Shown here: in pieces, positions 37,084 through 49,500 of the stretch
Layout: each line of letters opens with the position of its first letter
Numbering within the stretch: position 1 is the first letter of the stretch
NCBI RefSeq assembly: GCF_048771995.1
Contig: NC_133036.1
Location: forward strand, 20,285,501-20,349,500
Origin: Taeniopygia guttata
Lineage: Eukaryota; Chordata; Aves; Passeriformes; Estrildidae
Direction: 5' to 3'
Length of the DNA: 64,000 nt
Translations under genes and position numbers: made by a program
Notes under the pieces: model-generated
Databases searched by the model: none
Seen by the model: only the letters and a program-made list of their open reading frames with translations
What the model was told of the DNA's origin: nothing

Positions 37084-37878
37084 AGGAGAGCAGGGAGATG
37101 GCATCTAATTCTAAAGTAATAAAAGTTGTCCAAACCTGCTGCAGTAGCAGGGTAGCAGGGTAAGATGTTCCTCTCTCTCTTACTCAGCATTCCCCCTGGC
37201 TCTGGCAGGAGTGTTTTTGTCCTGCTGCCACCAGCACTGGACTGGACTCTGAACTTTTTGTCTGCAGGATTCCCAGGAATTCTGGGCAATGCAGAGCCTG
37301 CTGTACCGGTTTATTATGGATGGATTGACTGTCAGGCTACTCTGAGAGTGAGATAAATGCTGCACAGATTTATCCCTTGTTTGCACACTTCCCTGCAAAG
37401 TCCTGGACACAGATGTGGGAATGAAGTCTTCCTCAAGTTGCATCTGTTGGCAGGAATAAGAGACATTTGTATTAAGAATCGAAAAGTCAAGCTGCAGTTG
37501 GTGTGAATTTGGGTTATATCATCCCGCTGATGACATGAGAGGTTTGCATCATGCCCATATACATGGGCATGGAAAACATGGAATGTGCTTTTAGTGATAC
37601 AGAAAAAATGTGGCTTAGTCACTGTGGTAGCAGCGGATCCAGAGCATATTTGGCTGCAGTCAAAGTGCTGGGGAAGGAGAGCCATGCACTGCAAAAAGGG
37701 AGAGAGCAAAGGGGGGTGAGAAACAACTGCCTAAACGTGGATTCTTGGCTATAGATTATATCTTGGATAATCTGATGCCCCTAGATGTCTTAAGTACTGG
37801 AGTTACACGGAAATTCCTTGTGGAAATGAAAATTGTCCAGTACAAAGGACTTTGGTGGTTTGGGTATGTTTTGTTTTG

Positions 37879-37880
<2 letters not shown>
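37084..37880. other. Unique sequence, no gene recognised
   Basis: No recognisable gene or repeat; small frames on both strands only. Confidence 0.5.

Positions 37881-37917
<37 letters not shown>
37881..37917. repeat. Poly(T) run of 37 bases
   Basis: Uninterrupted T on the plus strand. It could be the tail of a minus-strand retroposed copy, but the sequence to its right (37918 onward) is not recognisable as any transcript. A homopolymer this long is also prone to assembly length errors. Confidence 0.96.
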
Positions 37918-37923
<6 letters not shown>

Positions 37924-40900
37924 GGCCTGAAAATTAGCTGAATGCTAAACTGGGTAGAAAATGCATTTTTCCTACTGCATAATGATAAAACATCTGGAAT
38001 AGAAAACTTGTCTAATTATGAGACAGGTGTTCACTTCAATGGTTTTTATTGTTTCAGTTTGAATCATGTTTCTTAGTTATTGCCATGGATTGGATTCTCT
38101 CATTCAATGGTGCAGTGTCTCACTGGTTTTTACACTGGCTAAAAAAAAAAAAAAAGTTTACAGCTAGATTAGGCAGTCTTTAATCATCAGTAATTAAATT
38201 ATGATTTGATTTCACAACAAAACATGCGTAGATGTCTCCTAGAATAGATTGATAATGAATATCTGAATACTTAACACTAAGAACACATTGGGCTTTTTCC
38301 TTTGAAAGATAAGAAAAGAGTATAGGTTACTGTAAAAGGGAATTTAAATGAGTGTAGTCTGCTCACACTAAAGCAATTTCAAGAACAGTTTAATGACTAA
38401 AATTATTAAACATACTTAAATTTGTATATTGAAGAATGGCAAATGAATATGATTTCACTTATTGTATAAGTTGATTTAGTTGTGCTAAACGGACAAAAGG
38501 CAAGTTCCATTGACATTAAAACAGATTTGAGTTGAAAAGGAATAACCTGCGAGAAACAAGCTGGGCCTGCTTTCTGAAGCCACAGCCCAGCGTGCCTGAT
38601 CCTGAGCAGGCTGCTTCTCCCCATGTGCCAGGGTTCCGTTTTCCTCCTTGGTGCTCCCCCTCTCCCCTGCATGTCCCAGGAGGAGTTTTCCTTGCTGAAA
38701 GATCCCTGAGTGTCCTGTGTGCCACTGAGCTGTCCAAGCAGGCAGTGGGAGTGGGAGCACACCTGCCCCAGGCAGGAAAGGGATTTTTTGGGATGGTTCC
38801 TCTCCGTTGTGAGGAGAGGAGGAACCGTGGCAGGACCCCAGGGCAGAGCCAGGCTCTTCCAGCACTGGCAGCAATACATCTGAGAGTGGAATCCACGGCA
38901 GCAAAGGACAGGCTCCTCCAGCCTGCCCTTGTGAGGAGCCACTGCTGGGGCTGAAGGAAGCAGGGGAGAGTTCCTACACAAAGCTTAGGATGTGAGAGCT
39001 GGAGGGAGTGACAAGAAAGATTTCCCTCTGTGCAGCAGAACGGTGAGCAAAATAGGTTATTTTTCCAGGCATGTCTTCAAGCAGTTTGGGTCAAAATACT
39101 CATTGGTGTAAGGCCATTAGACTACAGAGGAGTTACCCTGGGTTAAACTCATCCTCAGTGTGTCTGAGGCAGGGGAGGGATGCTAGCTTTGAAGAAAGCA
39201 AGCTAGAGATTTATTCTCTTTTAAGTATCTCCTCCTACACTGTTGTACCTTTTCCTCTGCCTTAAAACTTTTTGCCAGCAAGCCCCTGGTTTTGACAACC
39301 ATCTGTCAGCCCTCAGAGATAAAAGAGCAGAATTGCTGAAGGCTTCACCGAGGAGCGCTGTGCAAAGCCTGAAAAGAATTGTCCACTTTTAAGCTGCCCT
39401 ACATTTAATTATATGGTTGGAGCTTTTAAGTGAGCGCTGGGATTTGAGATGGGATGAAGCCTGCAATTTCTGTAATAGCTCTGAGGACGTGAGTGCTGTG
39501 ACCTCCTGTTTATTCAGGATTGATGTTGTGTGCCTGGCACTGCCCAACTGCACAGGCTCGCACAGCAGAATGCACAGCGACACAAAAGGCAAGAATTGAC
39601 AGCTTGAGATAGGCTTAAACCCTTTGCAAATGTAGTAATTATAATATATGTGCTAATAAGAGTGCCTAGAGCTTTTATTTCTTACTCTGATTGTTGCTGC
39701 AGCACAGCTGAGTGAGGGGTTTTTAAAATGCTGTGAGCTTTGGACATTGGTCAGCTGTTGTTGAATCACCCCCAAACACCCAAAATGGTTCAGGGGCTGA
39801 GTTAGTTACTGGAATTGCTCAGTCCAGGGAGGCCTGAAATGAGGAGTCTATTCCAGATTAATATCAGGATAAATGAGGCTCTTTGGCAACAGTGGAGTTT
39901 GCTGAAATGATATATTTTCTTGTAAAGACAGTGGCCACTACCTTCAGAGGCTGAACTAATTTAATACTTGGATGCACTGGAGGAGTAAGATTCTTGACAC
40001 TCCAGAGGCATTGCAGCCTGAGTTCCTTGCCACAGATCTGAATTGTTCTGGAGATTGCTCGTGGTCCTTGGCTACATGTCCTGCTTGGGTTTAGAGCAAG
40101 GGGTGCTCTGAGGGGCCTTTTGCTGTCCCCTGATCAGGAGCAGCACCTCCAGCACTGACCAAGCAGCAGGACAGGAGCAAGCCTAAAGCATCTTTAGATG
40201 CTTAAAAACTTCCCTTTCCATGTTGACTATATGCATAGATCCCAGATTTAAAATTACCTGGCAGGTACAGAGAGCACTGAAAGCAAAATCTTTTGTCAAT
40301 TAATAGCATATTGGTGCATTTAATTCTCTTTTCTCCTGCCTATCACCAAACCACACAGGGTTGTCAGGCAAAACCAAATACCTATTTTCACAAACAGAAA
40401 TAGTTTTCCAAACCTTTGTGAATACTCTCAATATTGTTTGCCTCACTTAACTGGGGAATGAAAAATGCAATGTGAGAGAAAATATGACTGAAATTGGGAA
40501 CGAGATGTGGAACTTCAGCTTTTTCATTGCCTGATAACAAGTTCAATGCTTCATATCAGCTTCTTGCTGGCACAGGAACTGAATTTGTATTTAAGGACAC
40601 AGCCGGCTTAAAACATGAAAATTGAAGTGATTATTCAGTGATCAACCTTTTTTTGAGCAAACCTGTGCACAGAAGAGTTCTCTCAGTTCTGTCAGACTTA
40701 GTGGTTGAAAATAACTACTTAGAAAGAAATACTTTAATAATTAAATAGTCAACATTGTTTGGGGTAGAAATAGTGATTACAATAGCATCCTCTCTGTGCC
40801 TGGGCCTCTTGCCAATGAGGCTTTCATATGAAAATTGATGAGTAAGCAGCAAGTTTAATATTGCAGCTTCCATTGCTTTGCTGGGAGCTGCATTGCTTTC

Positions 40901-41385
40901 ACTAGAAAATATAGGAGAAATGCATTATCTTCTTGCAATTTATTTATAAAGGGAACAAGTTCAGAATTAGACTTTTTATTTTCTATTTCTGATTTGCTAT
41001 CATCAGAAATGCATTCTCTGCTTTTTGAGTCAAATGTGTATCTGTATGAATAGTATTGAACTTATTTTTCTGATTTGGAATCCGTGGACTGTAAGAAGAC
41101 TATTTTCCATTTCTGTCCTTCAAATTAAAATTAAAATAAAAACAGTAACCCCTTGGATACTGATGTGGTGAGCCCCATGGAAGTTTTTGCCCCTGTTTAC
41201 AGAAGAGTAATGTTTGTTATGTTGCTGAATTCAGTGGTCACTTCTTTGTTTCCTCACTCCCTTTATAAATGTTTCAATATGACCAGAATCAGCTCTGTAA
41301 AATGAGATACTTTCCCAGTTTGTAGGAGTCCCTAAAGATGGTACTGAATCCTCACTCGAGCTAAAGGGAATGCAGATAACCTTCA
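37918..41385. other. Unique sequence, no gene recognised
   Basis: A GC-richer block at about 38560-38960 carries overlapping frames on both strands, including a 191-codon minus frame (38406-38981), none with a recognised domain. A 14-base A run lies near 38141. The rest is AT-rich. Confidence 0.5.
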
Positions 41386-41660
41386 GCAACAGTTCAATTC
41401 CTTTATTGCATCCCTGGGTCCTGGTTTGAGGCAGAATTCCTCCCCTTGCCCTGCCAGGAGGCAGCAGCATTCCCAGCTGCAGGAAGTGTGGATGCAGCTC
41501 CTGCAGCTCCTGCAGTGGCTGTGCAGCACAGGAGCTGTGGAAGGTTGGGCAGGAAATCCTTCCTCAGCTCCATTCCCACTACCACGGGCAGAATCCTGCC
41601 TGTATTTGGGCAGAGCACCCTGTCAGCAGCTGAGAGCTGCTCCAAAGTTTAAAAGGGCAA
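41386..41660 (-). mobile_element. Possible LTR remnant, minus strand
   Basis: 'caattcctttattgcatccc' at about 41395 reads on the minus strand as an AATAAA signal. About 240 bp further on, in plus coordinates, an AAAGTTTAAAAGGG motif could mark a minus-strand TATA box. GC-rich sequence lies between, resembling an LTR U3/R. No TG/CA ends or target duplication could be fixed, so the call is weak. Confidence 0.35.
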
Positions 41661-41977
41661 GGAAAAAAAAGTCCTGATAAGGCAGGATAGTATTTTTGCA
41701 GTGGGACAGTGTTCTGTGGTGTTCCAGTCTCAGACCAGGAAAGGAAAAGTTCCCTCCAAGGGTTAGATACAGCCTGACAAACAAAGCAGCACAGCCTCTC
41801 CCTGCCTTGTGTGCGGGTGAAATGTATGGTGTTTGTCATGAACCTCATCCCTTTTGGAGACACAAACCCTGAAACAGCTCTGAATCTTCTTTGCTCTGTA
41901 AGGAAAATGACAGCCATAGAGCAGCTCAGGGTGCTGTGAAGACAAAGCAGACAGGATAATGTGGAAATTGGTCCAGC

Positions 41978-42370
41978 TGTGACTCAAAATCAGCTGGATT
42001 TTACCCCAAGAGACCCAGGCAGTAGTTTCAAGCTCTAGGAATCATTTGTTTAACTTAGGGCGAGCCTGAGAGTTCCCCCATAAGCCTTTAGGGTTGTTAT
42101 GTTAATTCGTCCAAGTTCTACTTCCCTAGGTTGTAGTTCTAGAACGTTTCACCCCCAAGTGTTACCTGGGTTGTTGTTAATTCCCCTGTGTGTCAGGCCT
42201 TTGGATCCTGCCCCTCGTGCTGTGCACGGCTTCTCTGTGTTTGTTGTTTTCACCCTTTATTAAAGTTCTTTTCTGTGCAGCTCCAATGTTCCTGCTCCTT
42301 TTTCTTTCCACCACCCTGGCCCTGAAGTCAGGGGACCAGGGAGGTTTGTGCAGCCACCCTCACCGTGACA
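41978..42370 (+). mobile_element. LTR of an endogenous retrovirus, plus strand
   Basis: Reads as U3 sequence ending in 'gtgctgtgcacggcttctct', then 'caccctttattaaagttc' with an ATTAAA poly(A) signal at 42259-42264. A pyrimidine-rich R/U5 follows ('ctgctcctttttctttccac') and the end is 'caccgtgaca', a CA-type terminus. I recall this U5 pattern from songbird LTRs. The right end (42370) is fairly clear. The left end is not: I take the TGTGAC at 41978, but TGTCATG at 41834 is an alternative. I found no target duplication. No internal retroviral genes flank it. Confidence 0.66.
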
Positions 42371-42849
42371 GGCTGGGGCTGCTGGAGGCACACATGGCAG
42401 TTTGTCATCTTCTTCACAGGGAAGCACACAAAGCTTTCACAGAAAGCATTGGGTGCTGCTCCAGCAGATCCATTCACCTCCAAACATCCATTGTCAGCCT
42501 GCAAATAACACCAGCAGAGCAGCATTTTTTTCCTGCTCTTAGAATGTTGCATTTTAGAGCATGAGGGGGAAGATGGTGCTGTACTGGGAGATTTGGGAGG
42601 TAACCTTCCAGAATTCCACAGCTCTGGGACCTTCGAAAGAAGGGAGGAGGGCAAAGCAGCAAGGCAGGCACAGGTAGCGTGTTTGCTGTGGGGAGGGCAG
42701 GCTGGAAACGATGCAGGGTGTTTTGCCACGTGCAGGATCCTGCAGAGCCCTTGTGCCATTGCCATCTCCTGCCAGAGCACTCTTTAGCCATGAAATCTCC
42801 AGCTGGGATGAGCCCACCTGTGCCACTGCTGTGAAAGCACACACCATGT
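42371..42849. other. Sequence between two LTRs
   Basis: No gag, pol or env similarity is visible, so the two flanking LTRs do not form a provirus; they also differ in orientation and family. Small GC-rich frames on both strands look like chance. Confidence 0.5.
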
Positions 42850-43500
42850 ACCCAAGCCCTGTGCCCTACGCTAAGGGCTGGGTGCTCCTGCTGCAAATAA
42901 AGTCCCTCCCTGCCCCTCGTCAGAATCTGTGGGTATTGATCATTCTGAGATTGTGGAAAGTCTCTGTCTGTCAGCCCCACTGCCAAAGCAGAAGCCATAA
43001 TTGGTCTGTGCTGTTTCAAGGTTGTTTATTCTGTTTATCTCTAACATGTTCTGCTGCCCTGCCGCAGCTCTGTCCTGCAGGGCAGCGTGTGGGGCTCTGC
43101 CCTCAGTGGGATGGTACAAACATTAAATACCACAAACTACCTGTGCTGGATTTACAATAATGTGCCAATATCTGTCACCTACGTTGGACAGTGTGTCCCC
43201 AGCCTCAACCAACAGAAAAATGCCAACACCACAGTGAAACATGGAGGGCATGAAGAAGGAGGAAAAGGACAAGACACACCCAATTTCCTCCATCTTGTCC
43301 CCTCTGAACCCCTAATCTAGAATCCTAAAATTTTACTTTTGCACCCGTGCCACACTTAATTATTACTTGTATCAAACACTCAGAGCTTGTAATTCATCCT
43401 GTAAGATTGAAAACTCTTTTCCATGGACAGAGATCACAGCCAGTGTCTCTGGGGGCTCTGTCCAGGGGGGTTCCTGACCCTCCAGGGCAGCCCGAGGGAA
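42850..43500 (-). mobile_element. Diverged LTR related to the one at 13164-13870
   Basis: Matches the 13-kb LTR in order: an AATAAA motif near the left ('gctgcaaataaagtcc' versus 'tttcaaaataaagctc'), 'gtctctgtctg', a minus-strand AATAAA (complement of 43025-43030), 'gccaacaccacagtgaaaca' versus 'gccaacatcaccaaaaacat', 'tggagggcatgaagaagga' versus 'tggaggtaaggaagaagga', and 'ttttccatggacagagatca' versus 'attccatggctcaaaccc'. Both are on the minus strand. The copy is diverged, so both boundaries are approximate and I could not place target duplications. Confidence 0.62.
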
Positions 43501-43536
43501 GCCCTGGATTCCCACAGCCCTGAGCTTCTCCTCCCT

Positions 43537-43570
43537 GCCCAGCCCAGCCCAGCCCAGCCCAGCTCAGCTC
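43537..43570. repeat. (AGCCC)n / minus-strand (GGGCT)n short array
   Basis: About six to seven pentamers, ending in two AGCTC units. It is the reverse complement of the GGGCT motif at 17934-18014. Confidence 0.88.
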
Positions 43571-46500
43571 TGCTGTGTCCCAGGGCTGTCCCCCAGGAGG
43601 GGCTGAGCTCTGGGCTGCCCCTGCTCCCTCCTGTGCTCCCCCAGGCTGAGCCAAGCACCCACAGGTTCCTGGCTCTTCCCAGCCAAGCTGAGGGCACCTG
43701 CAGTCTCCAGGGCAGCAGGGTGTGAAATCAGAGCACAATCATGGACACAGGGCATGTGTGAGTCCATCTCTTAATTCTCATATGGGCTTCTCAAAAGCTG
43801 CAAGCATGGATTTGTACTTTTACTTCTGTCTGGCCTTAATTTGACGTTTAGGAGCTCTAATTTTGCAAGAATCATTCCTTAAGCATCATCAGTGCTGCCT
43901 CCTTTCCCCTCGTACATGACCAGAGATAACAAATTGGCTCAACTGAGCCATGCTGGACATTCCTGAGGCTTTTCTCTTGAGGGACATCAGGTAGAATTGG
44001 CCAGAAATGGGAATAAATCCCTTTGCACCTTCATCTCTGGCTTGGATGAACTCAAAACCTGGGGAAAACCATTAATCTTTGGCATGTGATGGGACAGGAA
44101 GGGAATTTGAGAGGGGTTAAGCAGTGGGGTGGACCAGGGTCCATTAAGCCTGGACAAGGAGGCCTGTTGGGGGCTTTTCCCTACAGAACTGGGCTGCTTT
44201 GTTTAACAATACACTGTGCAAGTGAAGGGGGATCACTGATGAGGAAGAGAAGGAATAATTACTGTTGCAATACTAGAAGAACTTTATGAGGACTTTTAAT
44301 AAATCCTTATGAATTCCAGTTATAGTAGCATCTTTCACAAGTTAAATTTTTAATTTCTGAGCTATCTCATTTTGTTTTTTTAACACTCTGGGACACTCCA
44401 TCTTAAATGCACTGGTTCAGAAATAATAGCAGGGGAAGGACCAAAAAAGCAGTACATTTTTTACTCAGGCTTCTGCAAAAAACGCCTGCAACATTTATTT
44501 GATGATTGAAATAAGTAAATGAAGTCTTTATTTGCAATTTATTTGCCTTAAATAGCTGAACTTATAATTATTGGGTACCTGTGAGGACACAAAGCTACAA
44601 ATACAACATAAACCAGGGGATGTGCAGTACTGATTTCTAACAAATACCCCTAGGAAAGCATCAATTAACTCAAATGAGGCCATTTTCACTGAAATGTAGA
44701 TGTGGATAAATAATGCATGGAAACAAAGTCTGTTTGATAAAATTCTCCACGAGGTTATTCCTGGAGCTTGCATTTGTATTGTCTTTATCTGTAGCACGCA
44801 GGCTGAGCCCATCCCTGCTGCAGATGCTCTGTCAGGGGGTAAAAGTCCCTGTGTCACATCATTCTGCTCACAGAAATGGCTGAAAACCACCCAAATTCCA
44901 GCAGCTGCTGCACCGTTTCTGCTGCCATCGTGGCTCTTTTGGTGATGCCATAAAAGCAGTGGTGTCCCCTCAAGTCTCCCCAAAATGAGTTCAGTGGCAT
45001 CACTTCATTGATTCTTTTAGGAAAAGTAACAGTCCACTTGTTTAAGTTCTCTGGGTATTGCATATTAAGATTCATTTAAATCTATTCTGAGCATCCTATT
45101 CAAATAATGTCATGGTAATATTTGACTGTTTAAGGGTTTGTGTGCATATCTGAGAGGGTATGTGAGGGGGTGTGCAGCTCAGCAGCAGAAATATAATGAT
45201 GCAAAAATTAGATTTTGCTCCAAAAGTTTGTTTTAGTAGGTTAGTGCTACTTCTGTAGAGTTCAGCTGTCTTTGAAATGAATTTATGATGGTGGGATTTG
45301 TATTTAATGGAATAATTAAAACCTGCCCAATGCTTTTTCCATAATGTGTAAGCTTGGGACTTCTTAAAGTCTTTCTCCTTTTAAGTCTAAGTCTTTTCCT
45401 CTGGCAGAGGAAGATGGCCCAGTGAAGAGAACAGCCAGGGGTAGTGAGAGCACAGCCCACAGCCAGTTTATCTCGGTCCTGGCAGAGTTCTTGGCCACGT
45501 CCTTGCCTTGGGAGCAGTGCAGATATCCCGTGGAAGAGGGGATGCCGTGCCTGGGGAATCCTGTGCTCCACAAGTTTGTCCAGATGTGCTTTTCCCTCCT
45601 CCCCACTCTTCCAGCTGGCACTTAGAACAACCATATTTTGTCGTTCACAGGGGTTTTTGCACAGGGTTTTTGCAGCAGTACCAGGCAGTTCTCTGCCTTC
45701 TGGTGGATGATCAGTGGTGCTCGTGCACATCAGAGGTTGTGCTCTGGGATTTCCCCGTCCTGCCTGGGCTGGCATCAGTGGCAGTAACTCAGGGCTTTGT
45801 CCCACTCCCTGTGGGTGCCCGTGTCCCATGGAGAAGGTGCTTCTTCATGAAGGAGGAATGGCAGAAATAAAGATGGTTTCAGTCACTGCCAGCCTTAGTC
45901 CCACCCATAATCTCAGTTGTGCCTGGTGTTTGTAGGGGGAATTGTTTTCCTGGCTTTGTGCTGCTCCTGCGATCAGGGAATGTGAGAAGCAGGATAAGAA
46001 AGATTTTTGTGGTAAAATTCATCCACTGCAGCAGAAATATTTGTGTGCTTCAGCCATTCTGATACAAGTTTTTGTGATTTTAACAGATAAGTCAGCACCT
46101 TTTCTGTTCACATTTTGGATTTTTGGCAGTGAATTTCTCTTTGAAATTCTATTAAAACATTGGAGTTTTTAGTTTGCTAAATATAAAGTTACATGATTAA
46201 AGATGTATTTTTATCTAATCTAACATTTGGGATTAGCTGGTTGCAATTTTCCCTGTTACATAAATATTTTAGCTTCTCTCAGGGCGAAGTTCATGTTTAC
46301 TTAAATATCAATCAGTGTTAGGGGGAATTAATTCAATTCATATAATGGTTGTGCTGATTGTAACTTAGGAAATTTAAAAGCAGAATTTATATAAAATTAT
46401 TTGATTGCAATCTTCAGAAAATGAGGTTCCCTTTGAACCCAATCTCAGTTCTTAAGTATTTGTTCCATGATAATATGGTCAGCAGTTTTTTTACTGGGAG

Positions 46501-49500
46501 TTTTATTCATGTTGGCTCTATCTGTGTTTAGTTAATGATAGATTTAAAATTTAAATAAAACTACCAGCAACTGAATTTCTGTGTCTAAAGGGACACTTCT
46601 GACAAGACTTTTGAAATTGTGACATTGCATTATTTATTTTTTCCTTAGAAACTGGTATTGAGAAAGAGTTTCCAGGTATATCCTGATTTAATTCTAAATT
46701 TTTTCACCTTTAGAATGAAAACCTTGCTCACTCTTTTAGAAGGCTGCTAAGATTTTAATGTTTTTCAGCACAAAGCCAATTTGGTTTTTCTGAATTCTCC
46801 TTAATGGCAAATACCTGGTTTTAGGTTTTTGGTTTACAAAAGCTCTTTGAGTTTGGTTATAAGTCAGCTATCAGAACTGCTGTTCTGCTCTTGTATGGGA
46901 TGTTTTCCTGTTGTCTGCTCTGTGGAGCTGTGCTGGAGGAACAGCTGCCTGTGCATCCAACAGGACAGGATCCAAAGAGGAGAAAAACAGCCAGACAAAA
47001 TATCTTACTTATGAATTCTGGTTTAATAAATGTGCTTTCTATGAATGATTCATGGATTTTGTGATTACATTCAATTATTTTTCAACAGCTCATGCTTCAT
47101 TTCATCAAGAATTTCAATCAATGCCAAGTGATTAATTGTCATTCTCCTAGTAGCCTTTTGTCTAATGAGCAGTTCTAATGATCATCTTCAGTCTTGGCCT
47201 GTACACATGTCAGCCATGTACTAACAAAACACTCCTGGAGCTGGGTGCTGGAGGTGGCCACGCTTTAGGTCTGGTTTTGGGGAGACAAAACCCCAGTCTT
47301 TTCCCTGGTTTGCCCTTCCCATCCCAGATAAAAGCTGTAGTTGAGCAGCAAAGGCCACATTTCTTCATTCAAGAATCCCTTTGTGCCATGGTGAAATATT
47401 GTTAATTCCACTGTCTTGACCTTTAATTTTTCATCTCCCTTTGCACAATGCATTCAGAAAACTTTTGGGAGCGGCTTTCCCCACCCTGTTCTGGGTGTTC
47501 TGTGTGTTCATTTCCACCCCCACTCTACCAAACCCCAGATCCCCACAAGCCAAAGGGAGCCTCTGGCCAGCCTCATCTGCATGTGGCCCCTTTCTGGGCT
47601 TAATGCTGAAACATCTGCAGCCAGAACCTTTCCAGAGCGTGGCTGGATGTTGTGGAGCTGCCTTGTGGCTCCAGGCAGGCTGCTCTTGCATACCTTGGAA
47701 CAGATGGTTCATTTAAGCACTGGCAGAGTACCTCAGCTAATTGCTTGAGACCTCCCATTTTTCCACTTACTTGGGTAAGGAGTGGGCAGCCCTGCCTGCA
47801 CAGATATGTGAACATATGAATGGTAAATGAAAACAGAATGGGAAACGTGAAACCACCCTTAATTGTGCAAATGGGTTTCTTGAATTCTCACAAAATGAAT
47901 TAAGGAGAAACAATAAGGATTGTCTGGATTGGCACTTGGGGAACTGGATGCATTTGTAACCTTGCCAGCTGTGTGTTCCACCAAAGGCTTCCTGCCCTCT
48001 CACAGCTTCCTCCTTTCTTGTGGGAGGGCAGCATACAAATGGAGTGATGATTCCCCAGAAAGGCCTCCCAGACTCTGCTGTGTTGTCTTTCAGCACTGGA
48101 TTTTCTGTGTGGCTGTGTTACTTGGCAGATTTTTGGTTTGCTAATTTAATGGATTTTTGGATATTTTTTAACATTCCTAAAATCCAGGGGCACAATGTAC
48201 CAGTTTTGTGTGAGGAAGTGAGATATTTGTGTTAATTCTGGACATACATTCACATGTACACATGGAGTTGTTTTGCAAAACACTGAAACTTCCCCACCTT
48301 CCCTTGTTCTTGCTGCCCTTCTCTTCACCTTTCTGTGTGTCCAGGGAATCCAGAATCTTTTGGGGATGGGGAAACCAAACCATAAACAGTTGTTGGGATG
48401 TGACTGCATATTCGGTAGGTTTTCCTCTTACAATTTCTAAGACTTTGCTTTCTCTTTTTGTCCTTCTGGAATGTTGAATGATCTGTTTGAATGCCAAGGG
48501 CTTTTTAGCACATTCAGGGGGGACTGGAGGGCTTTCTGCAATTCCATGCCCACTGCCCTTGGTGATTTCTCAGGAACCTCTCAGGAGCTTTGCTCCCCAT
48601 CCAGTCCTTTCCCCTGACCCCTGGGAGTGCTGCTGACTAGCCCAGGCTGCTGTAGTGCTCTTCCTCCCCCTGGAAAAGTCTCAACCCTTATTTCTGTCCA
48701 GGGAGCTCTTCCTTGTCCCATGGCAGCTCAGGGTGAGGGACTGTGGGGATGCATGGCTGAATGTTTTGGGAATTGTCTCTGTAATCTGCTCCATCTCCAT
48801 TTCAGCCTCTTTGGGTGTGCTTGGTGTGTGATCACAGCCTGTCCCTTTGTGCCCAGCTGTGCTGTCCCTGCTGAGGGACTGCGCTGCTGAGGCTGCTGTG
48901 ACAGAGCAATTTATTTAAAACTGAATCCCCACGTGGACACCTCTCAACACAAAATTAATTTTCCCCTTTCTTATCCTAGACTTACAGTGGAGGGAAATGC
49001 CACTGCCCAGGGAGTTTGTTTGCTGAGTTTAGTATTTATTTTGATTATGGAAAATATTCTTTTTGACCATGTAAGCCATCATGGATCAGGCTAAAGTGTG
49101 CTGATGTGCTGTGGTTGCTGCAGAGAGAAATCTGGTTAGTGTTGCACCTGACCAACTTTGCGTTTCCAGTTAATGAATTATAAAAAAGTTAAAATGAGCT
49201 TTTTCATAAATCTGGAATGAATTTCATTTTTCTGGTGTTTTTGTTGTACTGTTTTATTGCTGTAGTGCTATGGAAGGTCCAAGGCTGTGCCATACAAGCA
49301 GGAACTTGGGAAGATGAGTAAGAAACCGTGTCTGGTGTATCCTGTGCCTTTTAAATTCCAGATGTGTACTCCAAATTTACAGTGCAAGGGAGATGGAGAG
49401 AGAAACCAGGTCCAAGAGAGTAAAACTGGAAAATTACAAATGTATTATTTACTGAGAAATTCTGTGTGGAAAAAAGTCTTTATTTTCTTACGCATATTTG

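Noticed and set aside
37881..38200. Processed pseudogene with poly(T) at 37881-37917 as a minus-strand poly(A) tail
   Set aside because: The adjoining sequence shows no recognisable cDNA, and processed pseudogenes are rare in birds because CR1 does not efficiently mobilise poly(A) transcripts.
45233..45870. 198-codon minus frame and overlapping plus frames in a GC-richer block
   Set aside because: Considered as a retroelement or gene fragment, but I recognise no reverse transcriptase, integrase, gag or host domain, and three or more frames are open at once.
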